DNA of 64,000 nucleotides from UBA965 sp040396955 (GTDB taxonomy: Bacteria > Chloroflexota > Chloroflexia > Chloroflexales > Roseiflexaceae), in NCBI GenBank assembly GCA_040396955.1, contig JBBAWX010000001.1, positions 1-64,000 on the forward strand, read 5' to 3'. This document shows positions 43,186 to 51,240 of the stretch, piece by piece (the first letter of the stretch is position 1; the number at the start of each line of letters is the position of its first letter). The notes under the pieces were generated by a model. It searched no databases. It was not told where the DNA came from and worked only from the letters and a program-made list of their open reading frames with translations. A program made the position numbers and the translations under genes.

Positions 43186-44708
43186 GAACGTACTCCTGTG
43201 TCGCTACGTACTCCCGCCATCAATAACCCGATTTGGTTACGGTCTGCTTGGGCGGCACTCAGTTCAGCAATGATTTCTCCATGAAACATCACCAAAATGC
43301 GGTCGGCCAACGAAAGAATTTCGTCGAGCTCTGCCGATACCAACAACACACCACTGCCCTGATCACGTTGGGCTACGATGCTCTTGTGGATGAATTCAAT
43401 TGAGCCCACATCGAGCCCACGCGTGGGTTGCGCGGCGACCAAGAGCTTGAGGGGGCGGGCGAGTTCCCGAGCTACGACGACTTTTTGTTGGTTGCCGCCC
43501 GACAGTGTGGATGCCAGTGCGGTGATGCTTGAGGTGCGGACGTCGTACTGTTGTACGAGTTGCTCGGCCTGCCGCATGATGGCCGCTTCGTCGATGACAA
43601 TCCCACGGGCAAATGGTGCCACATCGTAGGTTGAGAGCACCATGTTTTCGGCTACCGAATAACTCAACACCAACCCGTGATGATGTCGATCCTCGGGAAT
43701 GTGACCCATGCCGGCGTCGATGGCCACATTGGTCCCGCGCCCACCAATCGCTTGCCCTGCCACGGTAATACTGCCTGATTGTGGGGCACGCAAGCCGGTA
43801 ATCGCCTCGACAAGCTCGGTCTGACCATTGCCCTGTACCCCGGCAATGCCCACGATTTCACCGGCTCTGACCTGAAACGACACATCGTTGAGCGCCTGCG
43901 TGCCACGCTCATCGAAGGCGTTGAGATGTGCGACATCAAGGATGACATTGCCGGGCTGAGCAGCACTTTTGTCGATGTGGAGTACCACGTCACGCCCGAC
44001 CATCATGCTGGCCAGTGTTGCCTCAGTGGCCTGGCTGGGGGTCGTTGATCCGACTAATTTGCCACGCCGGAGCACACTGATGCGATCTGCGAGGGCGAGT
44101 ACTTCGCGCAGTTTGTGACTGATGAAAATAATCGACTTGCCCTGGGTCTTGAGCCGGCGGATGACCACAAATAAATCGTCGGCTTCTTGGGGTGTCAACA
44201 CGGCAGTGGGCTCGTCGAGGATGAGGATGTCCGCACCTCGGTAGAGCGCCTTGACAATCTCGACGCGCTGTTGCACCCCCACGGGTAAATCTTGTACGAG
44301 TGCGTCGACTGGAATGGCTAGTCCAAATGAATCGGCCAGCTCACGAATTCGGTGTTGGGCTTGGACAATGTCGATAAGGAGGCCATTGACGACTTCGTTA
44401 CCTAAGATGATGTTTTCGGCAACCGTCAACGTTGGTACCAACATGAAATGCTGATGGACCATACCAAGACCACGCCGGATAGCGTCGTTGGAGCCGTTGA
44501 TGTGCGCCACGCTACCGTTGAGCAGAATCTCACCTTCATCGGGGCGATACAGCCCGTACAGCATGTTCATGAGCGTCGATTTGCCAGCACCGTTTTCACC
44601 CAACAGGGCATGAATTTCACCGGCTTCAAGGGTGAAATTGACTGCATCGTTGGCCACAATGCCGGGAAAACGCTTGGTGAGGTTGCGAACTTCGAGAACA
44701 GGTGTCAT
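43182..44708 (-). CDS. Duplicated ABC ATPase, nucleoside/simple-sugar transporter
   Basis: A 508-residue double ABC protein. The first domain has Walker A GENGAGKST (37-45), an LPVGVQQRVEIVKAL signature and Walker B ILILDEPTAVLTP. The second has a degenerate Walker A GVQGNGQTELVE and signature LSGGNQQKVVVARE, normal for this family (RbsA/YufO). ATG 44708 has GGAG about 6 nt upstream; longer starts lack a ribosome site. Energises permeases 1 and 2. Confidence 0.94.
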   Translation of the reverse strand: MTPVLEVRNLTKRFPGIVANDAVNFTLEAGEIHALLGENGAGKSTLMNMLYGLYRPDEGEILLNGSVAHINGSNDAIRRGLGMVHQHFMLVPTLTVAENIILGNEVVNGLLIDIVQAQHRIRELADSFGLAIPVDALVQDLPVGVQQRVEIVKALYRGADILILDEPTAVLTPQEADDLFVVIRRLKTQGKSIIFISHKLREVLALADRISVLRRGKLVGSTTPSQATEATLASMMVGRDVVLHIDKSAAQPGNVILDVAHLNAFDERGTQALNDVSFQVRAGEIVGIAGVQGNGQTELVEAITGLRAPQSGSITVAGQAIGGRGTNVAIDAGMGHIPEDRHHHGLVLSYSVAENMVLSTYDVAPFARGIVIDEAAIMRQAEQLVQQYDVRTSSITALASTLSGGNQQKVVVARELARPLKLLVAAQPTRGLDVGSIEFIHKSIVAQRDQGSGVLLVSAELDEILSLADRILVMFHGEIIAELSAAQADRNQIGLLMAGVRSDTGVRS

Positions 44709-44749
44709 AGACAACTCCATTGATGTCAGTATGCCTAGCATACCATATC

Positions 44750-45787
44750 TCACTCAGTGGGGAGAGGTGCAATATGGAGCCGAGCAGGCAACCGAAGCTG
44801 TTGGGCGAGATGATGCAGCCGACGCAGAGTCGTTGATGTAAGTACGACCTCGTCGGAGGCCGTGCGTTGGTCGCCAGGGATGCGCGGCTGTCCCGGAGAT
44901 TGCCGAATGGCCGCCAAGAGTTCGGTCCCTGTTTGTTGGAGCTGTGTGCGTGCGTGTACCGCATCAGGATCAATGGCAATCAGCAGACAGCTACTCTCAG
45001 ACGGCGTGTGCGGGTCCTGCAAAAACGAATGCAGTTGGCCATCATGCCGCCCTGCGAACAGGGCTCCCGTAAGCAACGAAATTGCCAGCCCGAGGCCGTA
45101 TCCAAGTGCGCCTGCCGGTAGTAGCGCGCCTGTGAGCGCTTGATGCGGGTCAGTGGTACTGACTCCATGTCCATCAATGGCCCAACCCACGGGAATTTCT
45201 TGATTATGCTCGGCCGCTGCAATGATGCGTCCACGTGATGTAGCCGCAGTTGCCCCATCGTAGAGCATCAGTGGCGCTTCTTCCCCCGGGAATGCAATCG
45301 CTAGCGGGTTGCTCCCGAGCATGGCACGCTGCCCGCCGAGTGGTGCCATGGCCACCGGTGTATTGCAGCACATGAGACCGATGTACCCGTTGGTGCTCAG
45401 TTGTCGTACATATCCGTCAAGTGCGCCTACGTGTTCGCAGTGTATCACACCCACGAGCGCAATGCCGTAGCGTGTGGCACGTGTGCAGAGTGTTGGTATG
45501 ATTCGTTGAATCGCCACCGGTCCGAGTGCGTGGTCGGCGTCAAAAATGGCGACTGCTCGATGGCGCAGTTGCCAGCGAAAAACGGGGCGAGGGTTAATGG
45601 CACCGGCGTTGAGCCGCTCAAGATAATTGAATAATCGTGCGACCCCATGACTATGAATCCCACGTTGGTCACTAGCCACCAAGGTTTGTGCGGTGAGCCG
45701 CGCTGATGAGGCAGAAACCGCGTGACGTCGCAGTATGGCGGCGACAAGGTTGATGAGGTGGGTGGCTGGGATGGTGTGTTCAGGCAT
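44750..45787 (-). CDS. Ldh2-family malate/L-lactate-type dehydrogenase
   Basis: NAD(P)-dependent 2-oxo/2-hydroxy acid or imino acid reductase of the Ldh2 (YlbC/YiaK) family, 345 residues. It has the catalytic His segment GIHSHGVARL, the cofactor motif MLGSNPLAIAFPG and the late helix GYGLGLAISLLTGAL. Substrate candidates include malate, sulfolactate, ureidoglycolate, 2,3-diketogulonate or delta-1-piperideine carboxylate; sequence alone does not decide. It sits between the BmpA-like gene and the ATPase on the same strand. No clear ribosome site precedes ATG 45787, so the start is uncertain. Confidence 0.85.
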   Translation of the reverse strand: MPEHTIPATHLINLVAAILRRHAVSASSARLTAQTLVASDQRGIHSHGVARLFNYLERLNAGAINPRPVFRWQLRHRAVAIFDADHALGPVAIQRIIPTLCTRATRYGIALVGVIHCEHVGALDGYVRQLSTNGYIGLMCCNTPVAMAPLGGQRAMLGSNPLAIAFPGEEAPLMLYDGATAATSRGRIIAAAEHNQEIPVGWAIDGHGVSTTDPHQALTGALLPAGALGYGLGLAISLLTGALFAGRHDGQLHSFLQDPHTPSESSCLLIAIDPDAVHARTQLQQTGTELLAAIRQSPGQPRIPGDQRTASDEVVLTSTTLRRLHHLAQQLRLPARLHIAPLPTE

Positions 45788-45821
45788 ATGCACTACTACG
45801 GTGTGTCTGTGTGGCAATGAA

Positions 45822-45851
45822 AAAGCGGTTGCCCAATCGGGCAACCGCTTT
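45822..45851 (-). terminator. Intrinsic terminator downstream of the BmpA-like gene
   Basis: A perfect 13-bp stem (AAAGCGGTTGCCC with its complement, AATC loop). On minus it ends in CTTTTTC. It lies 13 nt after the lipoprotein stop, inside what otherwise looks like one transport operon. Confidence 0.85.
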
Positions 45852-45864
45852 GCACTGTGTGCGA

Positions 45865-46890
45865 TTAGTTCAAGGTGACGCCGGTCTGGATTGAACCGTC
45901 GGCCAAGCCCTTGAGGATTTCGTCCATCTTGGCCTTGACTTCGGCGGAAATGGCGCCGTCAGCCTTGTTGTATGGGGCCAAACCGATGCCGCCATTGCTG
46001 GCGTCATAGACGGCCACGCCGTTGGTGAACTTACCGTCAACCACGTCCTTGATGGTCAAGAAGACGGCCTGGTCGACGCGCTTCATGGCGCTTGAGATGA
46101 TCTTGTCAGCACCAGGAGCGTTGCCACCCTGGAAGGTGGTAACGAACTCGTCCTGGTCGACACCGATGACATAGGCGCCGTTCTCGGCAGCGGCCTGGAT
46201 GCCACCTGAGCCGGTCTGACCGCCAGCACCGAAGATAACATCGGCACCCTCAGCCATGAAGCTCATGGCAGCCTCGGCACCGCGGGCGCGGTCAACGAAG
46301 CTGTCGATGTAGACGGCCTTGACCGCCACATCTGGGTTGATCGACTTGGCACCGGCCTCGTAGCCCTTGAGGAACTTCTGTACTGGTGGGATTTCGACGC
46401 CACCAACGGCGGCAATCGTGCCACTCTGGGTCATCGAAGCAGCCAAAGCACCGGCCATGTAGCCAGCCTGGTCTTCAGCGAAGACCAACCCACGCACGTT
46501 TGGCAAGGCTGGGTCATAGGCGAAGTCGACGATGGCAAACTTGGTGTCGGGGTACTTGGCTGAAGCCTCTTTGACGGCATCGCCCATCATGAAGCCGACA
46601 GCTACGATCAACTCACAGTTCTGGTCGACCAGTGACTGGATGTTCTTGCCGTAGTCAGTCTGAGCCTGGGTCTCGATGTACTTGATGCCAATGCTGAGAT
46701 CAGCTTCGGCCTTCTTCAGACCATCGAATGCGTACTGATTGAAAGTGCCGTCGTTGATTTTACCAACATCGGTGACCAATCCGGCCTTACAAGCGGCGGC
46801 GGCTGAGTCGCCAGTGGCGGCGCCACATGCTGGCAAAATCATGGCAGCCATGATCATTACTACCAGCGTGACAAGAGTTGACTTGCGCAT
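45865..46890 (-). CDS. BmpA/PnrA-like substrate-binding lipoprotein
   Basis: Extracytoplasmic binding protein of 341 residues. The signal peptide ends in lipobox LPAC (near residue 22). GKINDGTFNQYAFDGLKKA is the BMP-family N-terminal motif, and GAGGQTGSGGIQAA plus IGVDQDEF line the purine-nucleoside site in this family. Nucleosides are therefore the likeliest ligand. GGAGGAG lies 7 nt before ATG 46890. A terminator follows, so it can be expressed above the membrane components. Confidence 0.93.
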   Translation of the reverse strand: MRKSTLVTLVVMIMAAMILPACGAATGDSAAAACKAGLVTDVGKINDGTFNQYAFDGLKKAEADLSIGIKYIETQAQTDYGKNIQSLVDQNCELIVAVGFMMGDAVKEASAKYPDTKFAIVDFAYDPALPNVRGLVFAEDQAGYMAGALAASMTQSGTIAAVGGVEIPPVQKFLKGYEAGAKSINPDVAVKAVYIDSFVDRARGAEAAMSFMAEGADVIFGAGGQTGSGGIQAAAENGAYVIGVDQDEFVTTFQGGNAPGADKIISSAMKRVDQAVFLTIKDVVDGKFTNGVAVYDASNGGIGLAPYNKADGAISAEVKAKMDEILKGLADGSIQTGVTLN

Positions 46891-46968
46891 TACTGCTCCT
46901 CCGAATGTGCGTACCCGCACAGAATCTGGTGGACACGTACGAACTGCTCGTACATTCATCACTTTTTA

Positions 46969-47030
46969 ATTATACGCTGATGTGGGCGTTGATGCAATAT
47001 AGGATTGCTTTGGTACACTTTTGGTACACT
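46969..47030 (-). promoter_or_regulatory. Promoter of the BmpA-like gene with an upstream tandem repeat
   Basis: On minus: TTGCAT (plus 46997-46992), 17-nt spacer, perfect TATAAT (plus 46974-46969). Twelve nt upstream of the -35 lie two abutting exact copies of TTTGGTACACT (plus 47009-47019 and 47020-47030), an 11-bp helical-turn spacing that suits an activator bound on one face. Confidence 0.6.
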
Positions 47031-47104
47031 AAGGCGTGACATCAGATGATCTATCGCATGTGCGTGTCAGCCGTGCCGTATGATTGAGCAGAAAAGACCC
47101 ACCC

Positions 47105-48238
47105 ATGAGTACTATCCCACTCACAGAGCCACCTACCGTCAATACTTCCCACGATATCCAAGCCATTTGTGCAGGTATCGCCGAGATTCATGCCCTCACC
47201 ATCACCGATCAGTACATCAGCACCACTATTTCGACCACTCTCCGTAGTGCCGACTGTTTTGCACAACTGCAAGCCCGTAGCCGTGCAGTCGGGTATACGG
47301 TGTGGCTTCAAGCTGCTTCCCAACCAGGTAGGTTGACCGCAGTGTTTGTGCAAGGAGTTCCCGCACAGAGCGTCACACGCTGGGTGATACCCGCGTTGCT
47401 GTTCGTTGCCACCCTGTTGTCGTGTTTGGCCTGCGGTGCCCTCTATCAGGGGGTTGATGTCTTCGCATCGCCCTACGAAATTTGGCGTGGTTGGTCGTTT
47501 GCAACGACCGTGTTGGGTATTTTGGTGGCCCACGAGATGGGGCATTACGTGGTTGGCAAGTGGTGGGGAGCGCCGGTTAGTTTGCCCTACTTTATCCCCA
47601 TGCCACCACCACTAAGCATCACCGGCACGTTGGGAGCCGTCATCGTGCAACGTGAGCCGATGCGCGATCGCCGGGTGCTCATCGACGTCGGTCTCGCAGG
47701 GCCCTTTGCCGGTCTCATTGTGGCGTTGCCATTGCTCTGGTACGGCCTGACCCAATCGACCGTTGGCCCCATGCCGGCGACTGGCTACATCCAAGAAGGG
47801 AACTCGGCACTCTACTTGCTCGCCAAGCTGGCCGTATTTGGGCAAATCCTCCCCAATGGTCGTATTGACGTGCAACTCAGCGATGTGGCTTTTGGTGCTT
47901 GGATTGGGCTGTTGGTGACCATGTTCAATCTCTTGCCAATCGGTCAACTCGACGGTGGTCATGCCGCCTATGCCCTGTTTGGCAAACGTGCCATCTACTT
48001 GGCGTATGCAACCATCGGATTTTGTGTGTTGATGGGCATCTACGTCGACAACACTTGGTTCATCTGGGGCGTGATTGCCGCCCTCGCTAATCCACACCAC
48101 CCAGCTCCCTACGACGATGTCACGCCCATTGGGTGGTGGCGCATTATCTGGGGGCTGGTGGCCTTCTTGACCCTCTTGTTTTTGTTGACTCCGGCACCCT
48201 TGCGCGTGGTGCCCGGGCTCGAAGGGGTTAGCGGGTAA
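47105..48238 (+). CDS. M50 site-2-protease-like membrane metalloprotease
   Basis: Intramembrane zinc metalloprotease of 377 residues, EGY/FtsH-neighbour type. The zinc motif is VAHEMGHYVVGKWWG (HExxH, about residues 142-147), and the third ligand is in NLLPIGQLDGGHA (about 275-287). There are about seven spans and a soluble N-terminal region of about 100 residues. ATG 47105 is preferred to TTG 47084. The stop overlaps the convergent PHP gene by 11 nt. Substrates are unknown. Confidence 0.88.
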   Translation: MSTIPLTEPPTVNTSHDIQAICAGIAEIHALTITDQYISTTISTTLRSADCFAQLQARSRAVGYTVWLQAASQPGRLTAVFVQGVPAQSVTRWVIPALLFVATLLSCLACGALYQGVDVFASPYEIWRGWSFATTVLGILVAHEMGHYVVGKWWGAPVSLPYFIPMPPPLSITGTLGAVIVQREPMRDRRVLIDVGLAGPFAGLIVALPLLWYGLTQSTVGPMPATGYIQEGNSALYLLAKLAVFGQILPNGRIDVQLSDVAFGAWIGLLVTMFNLLPIGQLDGGHAAYALFGKRAIYLAYATIGFCVLMGIYVDNTWFIWGVIAALANPHHPAPYDDVTPIGWWRIIWGLVAFLTLLFLLTPAPLRVVPGLEGVSG

Positions 48239-49265
48239 TGTAAATCGGGTTGGTGTAGAGCCACGGCAGGGCACGTTTGCTTGATTCAACGCGGTAAACA
48301 CCGCTTTCGTTGATGTTGACGAGAAGCTCACGGGTGGATTCGTTTCGCACTTGACCGTTGTGGATGAGACGCAGTGGCGCGTTGACGCCTAAGTTGACTT
48401 TCAGGGTGACCGGCCCATTGCGCAGCGAAGCAATGTCGCCCGCATACCAGCGTTCAGCGCCGCGGAACGCATAAAATTGGAGGTTTGGGCAGTCGCCGTC
48501 CATGCGGTTGACCATGTAACTCCGCCCTTGAGCCAATGCACCATAGACCATGCGCATCGCCTGCACCATGTTGCCAGGGAGCGGCTCAGGGAGCCACAAG
48601 TAGTTGGTCAGCGTGCGGAACGTCCAGTCGTAGGGGAAGACTTGCAGGCGCCCGAAGGGGGATGGGCGCAAAAACGCATGCGCATCAACACCAAAAATAC
48701 CAAAGGTGCGCTTGCCTGCCACGTTGAGGGCATCCCACCAGTCGAGGGTCGCCTTGGTGGGGCCACTCAGCCCGCGCCGCGGGAACGCATAGAGGAATTC
48801 CTTGTTGTGTGGCGTCAAGTGCTCGGCCCAATCGCTCATGAAGTTCCATAGTTCAATGCCAATGCTCCGCCCAGCACTCTGCGTCGGGCTGTTGATGTTC
48901 CAGTCGTCCCAGCGATACAACCCTTTGAAGTTGTTGTAGTGTTGCTCGTCGGGGTGGGCAATCACGCCGAAGCCACCATGTTGGTAGGTGTGGTCAATGA
49001 ACTCCTGTGGAGCCAAGGCGTTCGACACCACATGATCGAGGTTGAAGGCCAAAAAGTGGTTGTGAAAGGGCGTGATTTCTTGGTCGATGATGGTTAATAC
49101 ATCGCTATGCCAACCCTGCTCGGGGCGGCCATCGAGACTGTCGTGGTCGGTAATGATAATCCACTCCAGCCCCGCCTGTTGTGCGGCGTATGCAACCGCC
49201 TCAACGGTGCCACTGCCGTCTGAGTAGTGGGTATGGATGTGAAGCGCACCAGGGCTTACATGCAT
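48228..49265 (-). CDS. PHP-domain metal-dependent phosphoesterase
   Basis: A 345-residue protein of the polymerase-and-histidinol-phosphatase fold. N-terminal metal motifs are ALHIHTHYSDGSG and IITDHDSLDG, then VIAHPDEQHYN and FGIFGVDAHAF. A C-terminal beta-rich extension follows (residues 270-345). The substrate is unknown; PHP proteins hydrolyse phosphoesters using three metal ions. GAGGGA lies 6 nt before ATG 49265. Confidence 0.85.
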   Translation of the reverse strand: MHVSPGALHIHTHYSDGSGTVEAVAYAAQQAGLEWIIITDHDSLDGRPEQGWHSDVLTIIDQEITPFHNHFLAFNLDHVVSNALAPQEFIDHTYQHGGFGVIAHPDEQHYNNFKGLYRWDDWNINSPTQSAGRSIGIELWNFMSDWAEHLTPHNKEFLYAFPRRGLSGPTKATLDWWDALNVAGKRTFGIFGVDAHAFLRPSPFGRLQVFPYDWTFRTLTNYLWLPEPLPGNMVQAMRMVYGALAQGRSYMVNRMDGDCPNLQFYAFRGAERWYAGDIASLRNGPVTLKVNLGVNAPLRLIHNGQVRNESTRELLVNINESGVYRVESSKRALPWLYTNPIYITR

Positions 49266-49332
49266 GGTCGTCCCTCTGTTGTGTATGTGGTGACGCGCAC
49301 CGCTCAATGAATGGAAATACTCGTGCCTTGAG

Positions 49333-49800
49333 CTAGTAGATGAATGGGATGAACTTTTTGACTTGGCGCATGTAGACCGGATAATCGGCAAACATGGCCC
49401 GCAAAAATTCCTCTTCGCGCCGCGCCTTGAACTCCAACCAGACCGCTAGTACGATGGCTCCTAGCCCACTCCACCAACTTCCCTGATAGAGGGCATAGGC
49501 GACCGATCCACCGATGAGTGCCGTGTAGATGGGATGCCGTACATAGGCGTAGATGCCACTGGTTACAAGATTACCATCGTGTTTGGGCTTGGGGAAGGCC
49601 GTCAGGTTGCGCCCAAGATGCTTAAATGCCAATGTGCCAACCGTGATAGAATGAACACAGAGGAGTGTGGCTATCACACTCAACCAAAATTGGCCGGGCT
49701 GGCGGTTGGGGTCAATGGCTCCCAGCACAAGCAATACCCCGAGAATCACAAATTGCCCAACAACCCAGATGCCGCCACGGGTGGTGGTTGAACTCGACAT
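49333..49800 (-). CDS. Isoprenylcysteine/phospholipid methyltransferase-like membrane protein
   Basis: A 155-residue integral membrane protein with four or five spans. The ICMT/PEMT core is LVTSGIYAYVRHPIYTALI near residues 78-96, and the C-terminal EEEFLRAMFADYPVYM motif contacts SAM. It probably methylates a lipid or isoprenoid-linked substrate. GGGAG lies 7 nt before ATG 49800. Confidence 0.83.
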   Translation of the reverse strand: MSSSTTTRGGIWVVGQFVILGVLLVLGAIDPNRQPGQFWLSVIATLLCVHSITVGTLAFKHLGRNLTAFPKPKHDGNLVTSGIYAYVRHPIYTALIGGSVAYALYQGSWWSGLGAIVLAVWLEFKARREEEFLRAMFADYPVYMRQVKKFIPFIY

Positions 49801-49841
49801 ACATGTACTCCCATTACTGATTAGCTAGAGGTCATCATAGC

Positions 49842-50759
49842 ATGGAACACGTCCCACATCCGGAGTATCCGATTCATTGGTACGACGAAAATGACCACGG
49901 TCGCATTATCATGCGTGGCAAAGATGCGTTGTCCCTGCTCCAACGCCTTTCTACCAATGACATGCTCAAGATTGGTGAATTACAAGGCAATCAGACCGTA
50001 TTGACCACACCCATTGGTCGTATCATCGATCTGTTGCATGTGCTCAACCTTGGTGACGAAGTCTGGGTGTTTACGAGTGCCACACAAGGGCCGGCTGTTT
50101 TTCGTCATCTGAAGCAAAACATTTTTTTCAACGATGCGGTGACCCTGACACCGGCAGCCCGTACACACCGGCAACTGGCCATTTACGGAGCTGGTGCTGA
50201 TGCACTGGTCAGCGACCTCTTCCACGGGAGTGCGGTTGGCGCATTGCCGCGTTGGCATGCGCTACGCGGTGAAGTTGGTATGGCGACGCGCATTCAGGAG
50301 CTCGGTGGGTCTGGATGGCGCATCGTGTGGCCGGCCGAACAGCCACTGCCGGTCAGCCTGGCTACTCTCCCCCAAATGGATGATGCGACCCTCAACGTGT
50401 GGCAGATTGAAGCCGGAGTCCCCGCCTTTGGGAGTGAGCTGAGCACCGATTACATTCCACTGGAAGCTGGCTTAGAATCGGCAATTAGCTTTGCTAAAGG
50501 ATGCTATGTGGGGCAAGAGATTATTGCCCGCATGGAGAGTCGTGGTCGGCGTGCCAAAAGCCTCGAACGGGTTGGCCTGAGTCAACTCATTGAGGCGCCT
50601 GTCGAAATCACCAACCCAGCTGGACAAGTGATGGGCATCGTGACACGGGCTGTACGTTCGCCACGCCAAGGGCCGATTGCCATGGCCTATATCAGTAGCA
50701 AGGCCAGTGAAGACACCCCGCTTCACGCCGGCGGTGCCACGCTGATACGTGGGGTGTAG
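49842..50759 (+). CDS. ygfZ: Folate-binding Fe-S cluster repair protein YgfZ
   Basis: GcvT-fold protein of 305 residues that uses tetrahydrofolate in Fe-S cluster maintenance. The diagnostic YgfZ motif KGCYVGQEIIAR is present near residue 220, with an N-terminal folate-fold start LSTNDMLKIGELQGN. It lacks the length and catalytic Asp context of a true GcvT. First gene of a plus-strand array reaching 59087; the next gene starts 20 nt later. Confidence 0.9.
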   Translation: MEHVPHPEYPIHWYDENDHGRIIMRGKDALSLLQRLSTNDMLKIGELQGNQTVLTTPIGRIIDLLHVLNLGDEVWVFTSATQGPAVFRHLKQNIFFNDAVTLTPAARTHRQLAIYGAGADALVSDLFHGSAVGALPRWHALRGEVGMATRIQELGGSGWRIVWPAEQPLPVSLATLPQMDDATLNVWQIEAGVPAFGSELSTDYIPLEAGLESAISFAKGCYVGQEIIARMESRGRRAKSLERVGLSQLIEAPVEITNPAGQVMGIVTRAVRSPRQGPIAMAYISSKASEDTPLHAGGATLIRGV

Positions 50760-50779
50760 AGAACAGGAGAGGCAACTCC

Positions 50780-51202
50780 ATGAGTGACCAAATCGAACGC
50801 ATATGCCCGCAGTGTCGGGCCGCACAACGCGTCAGTTCGCGCTATTGTGGTACCTGTGGCGCGGCCCTCGAGTGGCTCGTCCCCGCTGTACGGCGGCAGT
50901 GGTTGCCTGCACAGCTTCGTCAGCATCTGCACCACCCGGTGGTGCGGGGTGTGGCTGTTGGTGCCATCGCTCTGGTCGTCGAAATGTCGGTATCCCTGAT
51001 TCGTCGTCTGTTGGTGCAACGCATTAGTGCTGGCATGTTGCCGCCCACCAATACCATGCCAACGGCGTCTACGACCACACCACACACACGGAATCCGACC
51101 CACACTGTAGTCAGAGCCCGGCGCCGTTTGTGGCAAAAGGTCGACAAACAGGGCAACGTCCAAATAGACGAGCAGGTCGAATGGCGTCGCACCGAGCAAT
51201 GA
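50780..51202 (+). CDS. Zinc-ribbon membrane protein, unknown function
   Basis: A 140-residue protein. The N-terminal zinc ribbon is CPQC...CGTC (residues 9-29). A hydrophobic segment (GVAVGAIALVVEMSVSLI) may span the membrane. A Thr-rich linker and a basic C-terminus (RARRRLWQKVDKQG) follow. GAGAGG precedes ATG 50780. Its position suggests it belongs with the MoxR/VWA operon. Confidence 0.7.
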   Translation: MSDQIERICPQCRAAQRVSSRYCGTCGAALEWLVPAVRRQWLPAQLRQHLHHPVVRGVAVGAIALVVEMSVSLIRRLLVQRISAGMLPPTNTMPTASTTTPHTRNPTHTVVRARRRLWQKVDKQGNVQIDEQVEWRRTEQ

Positions 51203-51240
51203 GTACCGGCGCTCCATTGACCGGTCTCCCCAAATAGAGG

